Assembly (NCBI GenBank): GCA_902787595.1
Contig: CADAHD010000108.1
Location: forward strand, 2,741-15,212
Source: an uncultured Lachnospiraceae bacterium
GTDB taxonomy: Bacteria > Bacillota_A > Clostridia > Lachnospirales > Lachnospiraceae
Direction of reading: 5' to 3'
DNA: 12,472 bases
Made by a program: the position numbers and the translations under genes. The stretch's first letter is position 1. Every line of letters starts with the position of its first letter. Of the stretch, positions 6,486 through 12,472 are shown in pieces. The notes under the pieces are model-generated. The model made no database searches and was not told where the DNA came from. It was given only the letters and a program-made list of their open reading frames with translations.

Positions 6486-6908
6486 ATGCTTAACGAATCA
6501 AGAATAAAATTAATGACGCGCCTTGCCTCCTTTGAAGCGGGGGAAGGTAAAAAAAGTATGGCCATAGGCTCTTATTTTCGCGGGGATTATATTGCAAAAG
6601 AGATAGTCAAGTCCATTATTTACGGGACGGTTACTTTTGCCATAATCCTTGGGCTTTATCTCGCCCATGATTTTGAGCTGTTCATGGAGAACATCTATGA
6701 GATCGATCTGTGGGCTTTCGGCAAGGCCGTGCTGATACGCTATCTCGTAACGGTGGGCGCATATTCCATTGTTACGTATATAGTTTATGTTGTGAGATAC
6801 CGCAGGGCCAAAAGGAACCTGCGTATATATAATAATAATCTGCGCCGTCTGGCTTCGATGTACCGCAAGGAGACCGAACGGGCAGAGATGAACAAAGGTG
6901 GAACATGA
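6486..6908 (+). CDS. unrecognised small protein with two membrane segments
   Basis: I do not recognise this 140-residue protein. Residues 1-40 are polar and mixed in charge. Two hydrophobic helices lie at about 43-60 (IIYGTVTFAIILGLYLA) and 81-103 (AVLIRYLVTVGAYSIVTYIVYVV). A strongly basic tail follows from 104 (RYRRAKRNLRIYNNNLRRLASMYRK). The positive-inside rule would put both ends in the cytoplasm. No catalytic motif is visible. The start at 6486 uses GGAAG at 6472-6476, inside the end of yvyF. The stop overlaps the next start as ATGA (6905-6908), which implies coupled translation with the larger membrane protein downstream. The pair sits directly before cdaA, so a joint role at the membrane with that enzyme or with the cell envelope is an inference from position only. 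Confidence 0.75.
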   Translation: MLNESRIKLMTRLASFEAGEGKKSMAIGSYFRGDYIAKEIVKSIIYGTVTFAIILGLYLAHDFELFMENIYEIDLWAFGKAVLIRYLVTVGAYSIVTYIVYVVRYRRAKRNLRIYNNNLRRLASMYRKETERAEMNKGGT

Positions 6909-7987
6909 CTTATTTATTGATGATAAGGGAAAGGATCAAGAGCTTTTACAGCAGGTATGAAGGTTTCTGCAATCCTGCGCTCAAGTTTATACTTGCTTTT
7001 GTCTCTTTCCGGATGATAAACAGGAATATTAATTTCGCGGCTGTGCTTACGTCGCTCCCCATCACGCTGATACTCTCATTACTGTGTTCGTTTTTCCCAA
7101 TGAACTTTATACTGGTGATCAGTGTGCTGGTGCTGCTTTTGCATCTGTATGCGCTTTCGCTGGAAACCGTAATGATAACGGGGATCATTTTCCTGATAAT
7201 GTTCCTCATGTATTTCAGATTTTCGCCTAAGGATACCATTCTTCTTATAATGACACCACTGTGCTTTATACTGAAGATCCCTTATGTGATACCTATCTGC
7301 GCAGGCCTGGTGGGCGCGCCTACATCTGTGATCTCTACGGGCTGCGGCGTTGTTACCTACCATCTGCTGCATTATATCGCAGGCAATTCTTCCGCGCTTA
7401 TGACGCAGGAAGGGGATTCGGCAATAGCGCTGGACAAGCTGAGAGTGCTTATTGATGCGATGATGAGCAACAGGGTGGAGATAGCGGCTTTTGCCATAAC
7501 CATCCTGGTGGTATACATCATCCGCCGTCTGCCTGTTGACCACTGCTGGACCATAGCGATGATCACCGGCATGCTTATCGATATAGTCGTCATACTTGTG
7601 GGCGATCTGCGTTTTGAGACCAGGATATCCATAGCCGGCCTGATAATAGGCAGTATCATGGCACTGATCGTTGCGATAATACTTAAGTTCTTTGTTTTCA
7701 ATGTGGACTATACGCGAACGGAACGGGTCCAGTTTGAAGATGATGAATACTATTATTATGTAAAGGCCGTGCCCAAAAATACAGTGGCGCTTACCGAAAA
7801 GAAGGTCAAGAAGATTAAAGGCAGTGAAAAAAATCCCGTGACTGCTGCGGAAAGAACGGATACAGACCCCGATAATCCCGTCAAGGATGCGCCTGAATAC
7901 AGAGTCAGAAGAAGTGGTGGCACAGCAGGCAATAAAAACCGCACCCGGCGCATTAGATTACCGGAGGGTGTAGATAAGAAGATATGA
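6905..7987 (+). CDS. unrecognised polytopic membrane protein upstream of cdaA
   Basis: This 360-residue protein is not one I can name. Residues 25-265 hold about eight hydrophobic segments (roughly 44-62, 66-86, 88-105, 110-135, 137-156, 190-206, 214-233 and 241-262). A loop around 160-190 is polar. The last 95 residues are soluble and highly charged. At 276-291 there is a striking acidic-aromatic motif (VQFEDDEYYYYVKAVP) just after the last helix, then a basic linker rich in Lys, Arg, Asp and Pro that looks disordered. There is no ATPase, transporter or enzyme signature I can point to. ATGA junctions join it to the gene before and to cdaA after it (7984-7987), so all three are very probably translated in concert. 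It could be a transporter, an envelope assembly factor or a regulator of CdaA; the sequence does not decide. Confidence 0.75.
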   Translation: MTYLLMIRERIKSFYSRYEGFCNPALKFILAFVSFRMINRNINFAAVLTSLPITLILSLLCSFFPMNFILVISVLVLLLHLYALSLETVMITGIIFLIMFLMYFRFSPKDTILLIMTPLCFILKIPYVIPICAGLVGAPTSVISTGCGVVTYHLLHYIAGNSSALMTQEGDSAIALDKLRVLIDAMMSNRVEIAAFAITILVVYIIRRLPVDHCWTIAMITGMLIDIVVILVGDLRFETRISIAGLIIGSIMALIVAIILKFFVFNVDYTRTERVQFEDDEYYYYVKAVPKNTVALTEKKVKKIKGSEKNPVTAAERTDTDPDNPVKDAPEYRVRRSGGTAGNKNRTRRIRLPEGVDKKI

Positions 7988-8883
7988 TCAATTCCTTTAT
8001 GACTTTCATACAAGATTATATTGCCGGCATCCACATGCCCAGGATCAGGATCACCGATATCATCGAGGTCCTGATAATAACATTTTTGATATACCACCTG
8101 ATGGTATGGGTAAGAGGTACGAAGGCCTGGTCTCTTCTTAAGGGGCTTATAGTCATTCTGGGCTTTCTTCTTCTTGCGGCAATATTCAATATGTCCACCA
8201 TACTGTGGATCGCGGAAAAGAGCCTTTCCATGATGGTCATAGCCATAGTGGTCGTATTGCAGCCTGAGCTCCGCCGTGCTCTGGAACAGCTGGGTCAGAA
8301 GAACATACTGTTCTCCTTTATCAACAATGATCCGAACCGGCAGGGCGGGCGCTATTCCGACCATACCATAGACGAGATAGTCAAGGCCAGCTTTGCAATG
8401 GGCAGGGTTAAGACCGGCGCGCTTATGGTACTTGAGCGAAACGAATCGCTGGCTGAATATGAAAAGACCGGCATCGCGATAGATGCGGCAGTTTCCAGCC
8501 AGCTGCTTATCAATATCTTCGAGCACAACACCCCGCTGCATGACGGTGCGGTCATCTTCAGAGGAGACAGGATAGTGTCCGCTACCTGTTATCTGCCTCT
8601 TTCCGATAACCGTTCGTTAAGCAAGGCACTTGGAACCAGACACAGAGCGGGTGTCGGCATTTCCGAAGCTACGGATTCGCTTACCGTTATCGTTTCCGAG
8701 GAGAACGGTAAAGTGAGCGTGGCATATGGTGGAGAATTATTCCCTGCGCTGACCCAGGAGGGACTCAGGGAAAAACTTGAGATAGTGCGTGACAGACCCG
8801 TTGAAGAAGCCGGAAAACAAAGGAAAGGATTGTTTTTGAGGCAGAAAGGAGAAATGCTTGCTGATAAAAAAGCTGACGCATAA
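7984..8883 (+). CDS. cdaA: membrane-bound diadenylate cyclase CdaA
   Basis: CdaA (also DacA) joins two ATP molecules to make c-di-AMP, the signal controlling potassium and osmolyte uptake and cell-wall homeostasis in Firmicutes. The 299-residue protein has three N-terminal membrane helices (about 17-36, 44-63 and 75-90), then a DAC catalytic domain at about 100-265. The catalytic signature is complete: His186-Asp187-Gly188-Ala189 (LHDGAVIFRGDRIVSA) and Arg219-His220-Arg221 (LGTRHRAGVGISE). About 30 charged C-terminal residues extend past the domain. The start overlaps the upstream membrane protein by four bases, and the end overlaps cdaR by 26 bases. The cdaA-cdaR pair is the standard arrangement; the usual third gene, glmM, is not here. 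Confidence 0.96.
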   Translation: MINSFMTFIQDYIAGIHMPRIRITDIIEVLIITFLIYHLMVWVRGTKAWSLLKGLIVILGFLLLAAIFNMSTILWIAEKSLSMMVIAIVVVLQPELRRALEQLGQKNILFSFINNDPNRQGGRYSDHTIDEIVKASFAMGRVKTGALMVLERNESLAEYEKTGIAIDAAVSSQLLINIFEHNTPLHDGAVIFRGDRIVSATCYLPLSDNRSLSKALGTRHRAGVGISEATDSLTVIVSEENGKVSVAYGGELFPALTQEGLREKLEIVRDRPVEEAGKQRKGLFLRQKGEMLADKKADA

Positions 8884-10180
8884 TCTGGGACTTAAGATAC
8901 TGGCTTTTTTTGTGGCATTCGGCATCTGGCTGATAGTCATCAACTATGCCGATCCCGTGGACAAGATCACCTACAGCGGCATTAAAGTAGAGCTGCTTAA
9001 CACGGAGAGTCTCACGGATGTCGGTAAGGTTTATGATGTGCTCAACGACAGCGATACGGTCAATGTTACGATATACGGAAAGCGTTCATTTCTGGAAAAT
9101 ATAAGCCAGGAAAATATACACGCCGTTGCGGATCTGGAAGACATAACCATTATGAACACGGTGGCTATCGAGGTGTATTCCAACAAGAACAACTCCGAGA
9201 TAGACAGCATAAAGCAGAGCCGCGCTGCTGTAGAACTGGAAGTCGAGAATCTGAAAGAGATCCCTCTTACCGTTCTGGTATCCACTACGGGAGAACCGGC
9301 AGAAGGATATATCCTGGGTGATGTTACCCAAAATCAGAATACGGTGCGCGTTTCGGGACCCGAATCGGTTGTAAACCGCATAACCAGAGCAGCCTGCAGC
9401 GTGAGTGTTTCGGGACGTAATTCCGATCTTTCTACCAGCGCGGATATACGCCTTCTGGATACCGACGGCAGGGTAGTGAACCATAACAATCTTAAGACTA
9501 ATATATCGACGATCGCCGTCGGAGTGGAAGTGCTGCCCGTAAAGAATGTGCCTGTTGTATATAACTACACGGGAACTCCCGCAGATGGCTATACCATGAC
9601 CGGCGATCCCGTAAGCGATCATAATATGGTCACCATAGCGGGAAGACCTGCGCTGCTTTCAAACATAAGCGCAATTAACGTACCGGGTACGGAACTGAAC
9701 ATTGACGGCGCCGACAGCAGCATAAGCCGCCAGCTTGATCTGAACGATTATCTGCCTGATGGCATACGGCTGGTAACGAACGAGGAAGAAGGCTTTGACG
9801 GTCTGGTAAGTGTCAATATAGACATAGAAGAGCTTATCTATAAATACTTTAATGTGCCTATAAGGAATATGCATGCCATCGGTGTGCCGGACGATTACGA
9901 GGTTGAGATACTGGTGCGTCGCGAAGAAGAGGATGACGACAGCGAATACAGACCCGTAAATATGAAGGTGCAGCTCTTTGGCATAGCGGATAATATGAGA
10001 AATCTTACTTCTGCGTCCATAAGGGGAGTGGTCGATGTTGGCGCATACCTGGATGCATACAATTCCGGAAAAGGCAAGGAAGGCACCTTCCAGATGGAAC
10101 TGGTGCTGGAGCTTCCTGAGGGTGTTGAGGCCGCAGAAAAGTATTATGCCGATGTGCGTCTGACAGAGAAGACTGACTGA
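8858..10180 (+). CDS. cdaR: CdaR, YbbR-domain regulator of CdaA
   Basis: CdaR is a membrane-anchored extracytoplasmic protein that binds CdaA and tunes c-di-AMP production. The 440-residue product starts with a short cytoplasmic stretch and one transmembrane anchor (residues 11-29, GLKILAFFVAFGIWLIVIN). About four YbbR-type beta repeats follow, seen as recurring blocks: IKVELLN...VNVTIYGKRSFLENI, LTVLVSTTGEPAEGYI...VRVSGPESVVNRI, VPVVYNYTGTPADGYT...VTIAGRPALLSNI, and VPIRNMHAIGVPDDYEV...MKVQLFG. The last repeat carries an acidic insert (REEEDDDSE). The start at 8858 lies inside cdaA with AGGAG just upstream. The gene ends the seven-gene run that begins with recD2; a weak terminator-like hairpin lies 24 bases further on. 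Confidence 0.93.
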   Translation: MLIKKLTHNLGLKILAFFVAFGIWLIVINYADPVDKITYSGIKVELLNTESLTDVGKVYDVLNDSDTVNVTIYGKRSFLENISQENIHAVADLEDITIMNTVAIEVYSNKNNSEIDSIKQSRAAVELEVENLKEIPLTVLVSTTGEPAEGYILGDVTQNQNTVRVSGPESVVNRITRAACSVSVSGRNSDLSTSADIRLLDTDGRVVNHNNLKTNISTIAVGVEVLPVKNVPVVYNYTGTPADGYTMTGDPVSDHNMVTIAGRPALLSNISAINVPGTELNIDGADSSISRQLDLNDYLPDGIRLVTNEEEGFDGLVSVNIDIEELIYKYFNVPIRNMHAIGVPDDYEVEILVRREEEDDDSEYRPVNMKVQLFGIADNMRNLTSASIRGVVDVGAYLDAYNSGKGKEGTFQMELVLELPEGVEAAEKYYADVRLTEKTD

Positions 10181-10203
10181 CGGGCGCTTTGAGGCATTAA
10201 CAG

Positions 10204-10230
10204 GCGCTGCGCGGCGCAGACAGCGCTTTT
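10204..10230 (+). terminator. possible weak terminator after cdaR
   Basis: GCGCTG (10204-10209) and CAGCGC (10221-10226) can pair over 6 bp, followed directly by TTTT (10227-10230). The loop can itself fold (CTGCG with CGCAG). The stem is GC-rich but short and the T-run has only four bases, so termination is probably partial. The surrounding gap 10181-10250 is strikingly G+C-rich compared with the genes; I see no coding sequence in it. Confidence 0.45.
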
Positions 10231-10249
10231 GGGCAGGCGGCGCGGTCGC

Positions 10250-10278
10250 TTGAATAATTTGCGTATAGGTGTTATAAT
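10250..10278 (+). promoter_or_regulatory. sigma-A promoter for ptsH-leuA-rfbD
   Basis: TTGAAT (10250-10255), a 17-base spacer and TATAAT (10273-10278) form a near-consensus housekeeping promoter. A TG at 10270-10271 makes it an extended -10. Transcription would start near 10285 and give a leader of about 50 bases before ptsH. No operator or cre-like site is obvious. Confidence 0.75.
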
Positions 10279-10324
10279 TTTCCTTTACAAGGGGTTATGG
10301 GGTTTATTTTAAGTAAGATGTTTT

Positions 10325-10330
10325 GGAGGA
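10325..10330 (+). promoter_or_regulatory. ribosome binding site that sets the ptsH start
   Basis: GGAGGA lies 7 bases before ATG 10338. An in-frame TTG at 10323 overlaps this site and would add five residues ahead of the family start, so the ATG is the real start. Confidence 0.85.
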
Positions 10331-10337
10331 AGTGCCA

Positions 10338-10601
10338 ATGGTAAGGCAGAAGGTTACGATCAAGAATCCAACCGGCCTTCATCTGCGTCCGGCAGGGAAT
10401 CTCTGCAAGGAAGCTATGAAGTTCAGGTCGATGACCACGTTCACTTTCAGGGACAATACCGCCAACGCAAAGAGCGTATTGAGCGTTCTGGGCGCCTGCG
10501 TAAAATGCGGTGACGAGGTGGAATTTGTCTGTGAGGGCGAAGACGAAGAGGAGGCATTGGAGTGCCTCGTCAAAGCCATAGAAAGCGGACTTGGTGAATA
10601 A
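10338..10601 (+). CDS. ptsH: phosphocarrier protein HPr
   Basis: HPr passes phosphate from enzyme I to the sugar-specific IIA proteins of the phosphotransferase system in the cytoplasm. In Firmicutes it also acts in carbon catabolite control when HPr kinase phosphorylates Ser46. From ATG 10338 the protein has 87 residues, the normal length. The active-site histidine falls exactly at position 15 (TGLHLRPAG) and the regulatory serine at 46 (NAKSVLSVLG). Both are present, so this is a full HPr and not a Crh-like form that lacks His15. GLHLRPAG replaces the commoner GLHARPA, and four cysteines (23, 54, 57, 65) are more than usual. It has its own promoter and leuA follows after 24 bases. The usual partner ptsI is not adjacent. 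Confidence 0.92.
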   Translation: MVRQKVTIKNPTGLHLRPAGNLCKEAMKFRSMTTFTFRDNTANAKSVLSVLGACVKCGDEVEFVCEGEDEEEALECLVKAIESGLGE

Positions 10602-10625
10602 ATAACAGCCAAGGAGTGAGGAGAA

Positions 10626-12308
10626 ATGTTAAATTACAAACGTTACCAGCGCGTTCCAGTTGACCGTTATCCGGAAAGAACATGGCCGGATAAAGAGATC
10701 GAGAAAGCGCCGGTATGGTGCAGTGTGGACTTGAGGGATGGTAATCAGGCTCTTATTGACCCGATGATAGTATCGGAGAAAATAGAGTTTTTTAATTTTT
10801 TGATAAAGCTGGGCTTTAAGGAAATAGAAGTAGGCTTTCCCGCAGCCAGCCAGATAGAATATGACTTCCTCCGCCAGCTGGTTGAGAGGAAGATGATACC
10901 CGATGATGTTAAGATCCAGGTATTGGCGCAGTGCCGCGAAGAGCAGATAATAAAGAGCTTTGAGTCGGCTAAGGGTATCAAAAAGATAGTCATGCATATC
11001 TATAACTCAACATCCACGCTTCAGAGGGATGTTGTTTTCAATGCCAGCAAGGAAGAGGTTAAGGAGATCGCATTAAAGGGCACCCGCATGGTAATGGACC
11101 ATATGGGAGAATATGACGGCGAAGTGACGCTGGAGTATTCACCAGAGAGCTTTACGGGAACCGAGCTCGATTATGCGCTTGAAGTATGCAACGCTGTCAT
11201 CGATCTTTGGAACCCCACGCCCGATCATCCCATGATCATCAATCTGCCTTCAACGGTTGAGATGACTACGCCCAATGTATTCGCCGACCGTATAGAGTTT
11301 ATGAGCAAGAATCTTCACAAGAGGGATTCAGTGATCCTCAGTGTTCATCCCCATAACGACAGGGGAACGGGCGTTGCCACAGCAGAGCTTGCAATGCTGG
11401 CCGGAGCGGACCGCATCGAGGGCACGCTTTTCGGAAACGGTGAGCGCACGGGTAATGTTGATATAGTTAATCTTGCATATAACATGTTCTCCCAGGGAAT
11501 AGACTGCGGACTTAACCTTGATAATGTCAAGGAAGCGGCAGAGATCTATGAAAGATGCTGCAAGCTGCCTATACATCCCCGCCATCCGTATGCCGGAAAG
11601 CTGGTATTTACGGCATTCTCCGGATCGCATCAGGATGCCATCAACAAGGGTGTGCATGCAATGCAGGTGCGTAATTCACAGATCTGGCAGGTCCCTTATC
11701 TTACCATCGATCCCGCGGATATCGGCAGGGAGTACGAGCCTATCGTTCGTATCAATTCCCAGTCCGGTAAGGGCGGCGTAGCTTTCGTAATGGAGACCTA
11801 TTTCGGCTTTAAGCTTCCCAAGCCCATGCAGAGGGAGTTTGCCGATGTTATACAGAAGCTTTCCGAAAAACAGGGTGAAGTATCGCCTGAGACCGTTATG
11901 GAGAAGTTCCGCGAAGAGTATCTCTTAAAGAACGAACCCATACATTTCAGAAAGCTCAAAGTGGATGACCTTTCGGGAGAGACCGAATCCGAATTCGACA
12001 CAGGCGTTCATGTGACCTATACGGATCATGATGTTGAAAAGACCTTTAACGCCGTGGGTAACGGACCTCTTGATGCGGTACAGCGCGGTCTCAGAGAGAC
12101 ATTCGGAATAAGGATCAAGATACTGGATTACGAGGAGCATGCTCTTCAGAGCGGTTCCAATTCACAGGCAGCGGCATATATCCATATGCTGAACGAAGAA
12201 AACGGCGATGTTACCTACGGCGTGGGCGTAAGCTCGAATATCACCCGTGCATCCGTAAGGGCTATCTTCTCTGCGATCAACAGATTTGGCCTGGGGGAGA
12301 ATAAATGA
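10626..12308 (+). CDS. leuA: 2-isopropylmalate synthase, long type
   Basis: LeuA condenses acetyl-CoA with 2-oxoisovalerate, the first committed step of leucine synthesis. At 560 residues, with the N-terminal YKRYQRVPVDRYPERTWPDK block, it belongs to the long (type 2) branch known from actinobacteria and some Clostridia. The DRE-TIM barrel shows VDLRDGNQAL at 34-43, with a metal-binding Asp38, and the metal-binding HPHNDRGTG with His241 and His243. GNGERTGN follows near residue 275. The C-terminal regulatory domain (about 445-555) includes VGNGPLDAVQRGL and supplies the leucine feedback site in characterised family members. The Shine-Dalgarno region AAGGAGTGAGGAG lies directly upstream. There is no T-box, leader peptide or terminator in the 24 bases after ptsH, so control would be through the shared promoter or the enzyme itself. 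The end overlaps rfbD as ATGA. Confidence 0.95.
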   Translation: MLNYKRYQRVPVDRYPERTWPDKEIEKAPVWCSVDLRDGNQALIDPMIVSEKIEFFNFLIKLGFKEIEVGFPAASQIEYDFLRQLVERKMIPDDVKIQVLAQCREEQIIKSFESAKGIKKIVMHIYNSTSTLQRDVVFNASKEEVKEIALKGTRMVMDHMGEYDGEVTLEYSPESFTGTELDYALEVCNAVIDLWNPTPDHPMIINLPSTVEMTTPNVFADRIEFMSKNLHKRDSVILSVHPHNDRGTGVATAELAMLAGADRIEGTLFGNGERTGNVDIVNLAYNMFSQGIDCGLNLDNVKEAAEIYERCCKLPIHPRHPYAGKLVFTAFSGSHQDAINKGVHAMQVRNSQIWQVPYLTIDPADIGREYEPIVRINSQSGKGGVAFVMETYFGFKLPKPMQREFADVIQKLSEKQGEVSPETVMEKFREEYLLKNEPIHFRKLKVDDLSGETESEFDTGVHVTYTDHDVEKTFNAVGNGPLDAVQRGLRETFGIRIKILDYEEHALQSGSNSQAAAYIHMLNEENGDVTYGVGVSSNITRASVRAIFSAINRFGLGENK

Positions 12309-12472
12309 GTTTAAAATTGATGGTCACCGGCTGTAACGGACAGCTGGGAAAGGCGCTGCAGCAGCTTACTGCCGATGATCCCGCGTTTGAATATGTGGGT
12401 TCGGATGTGCCGGAACTGGACATTACCGACAGCGAAGCACTGATAAAATATGTCAGTGATCTTAAGCCTGAT
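12305..12472 (+). CDS. rfbD: dTDP-4-dehydrorhamnose reductase, 5' part
   Basis: The first 56 codons of an RmlD/RfbD-family short-chain dehydrogenase are visible before the window ends. The nucleotide-binding glycine motif VTGCNGQLGKAL is at residues 7-18, followed by VGSDVPELDITDSEAL, the typical place where RmlD proteins have a D-x-x-x-L-D-I-T block. The full enzyme makes dTDP-L-rhamnose with NAD(P)H for cell-surface polysaccharide. The ATG overlaps the leuA stop as ATGA, and GGGGGAG lies at 12294-12299, so it is co-translated with leuA. The other rml genes are not seen here. A general NAD-dependent sugar epimerase is the alternative, less likely because of the short N-terminus and GQLG motif. 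Confidence 0.85.
   Translation, partial: MSLKLMVTGCNGQLGKALQQLTADDPAFEYVGSDVPELDITDSEALIKYVSDLKPD

Noticed and set aside
10323..10337. TTG start for ptsH at 10323
   Set aside because: It overlaps the GGAGGA ribosome site and shifts the active-site His and Ser46 away from their standard positions; ATG 10338 restores both.
10297..10344. 15-codon reading frame in the ptsH leader overlapping the ptsH start
   Set aside because: Its only purine run (AAGGGG) is too close to the ATG, and nothing in the codons suggests a leader peptide.
10602..10625. T-box or leucine attenuator before leuA
   Set aside because: Only 24 bases separate ptsH and leuA, holding little beyond the Shine-Dalgarno; there is no room for a T-box.
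1..12472. CRISPR arrays, tRNA or rRNA genes, transposases, phage genes and attachment sites
   Set aside because: None was seen on either strand; the only repeat structure is the hairpin pair at 2529-2617.

Overview
The window looks like a chromosomal segment of a motile, rod-shaped Gram-positive bacterium of the class Clostridia, most likely a Lachnospiraceae relative (Butyrivibrio/Roseburia type). The evidence is gene content and order: an actin homologue followed by two flagellar rod genes, as in the Bacillus mbl-flhO-flhP cluster; a comFC-yvyF pair; a cdaA-cdaR pair; an HPr with the regulatory Ser46 typical of Firmicutes; strong purine-rich Shine-Dalgarno sites; and no T-box or other leader before leuA. 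All genes are on the + strand. Coding is dense and no stretch over 300 bases lacks a gene.

Region 1 (1-3113) concerns cell shape and flagella. The 3' part of mbl is followed by a good sigma-28 (FliA/SigD) promoter at 747-774. A flagellar transcription unit then runs flgF/flhO, flgG/flhP and a flgJ-type rod-binding gene, and closes with a hairpin terminator at 3076-3113. Between flgG and flgJ lies the most unusual structure here: two tandem, internally looped hairpins (2529-2574 and 2577-2617). They share the same core but have different, compensating outer stems. An AAGGAGG-N5-ATG translation start is folded into the first hairpin.

Region 2 (3117-10180) is a tight seven-gene run with overlaps or gaps of at most 26 bases: recD2 (helicase), comFC (phosphoribosyltransferase-like), yvyF (zinc-finger flagellar-operon protein), two unrecognised membrane proteins, cdaA (diadenylate cyclase) and cdaR (YbbR-domain regulator of CdaA). 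Housekeeping DNA repair, DNA uptake/motility and c-di-AMP signalling therefore probably share a transcript. The expected glmM does not follow cdaR. The two membrane proteins overlap each other and cdaA by ATGA junctions, so they are candidates for partners in c-di-AMP or envelope function.

Region 3 (10181-12472) starts with a GC-rich gap holding a weak terminator-like hairpin and a near-consensus sigma-A promoter (10250-10278). It continues with ptsH (HPr, His15 and Ser46 both present), a long-type leuA (2-isopropylmalate synthase), and the first 56 codons of an rfbD-type dTDP-4-dehydrorhamnose reductase that overlaps leuA by ATGA and runs off the window.

Most genes are ordinary core genes. 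The points that deserve follow-up are the tandem hairpin element, the membrane-protein pair before cdaA, and the recD2 start that sits on the back of the flagellar terminator.
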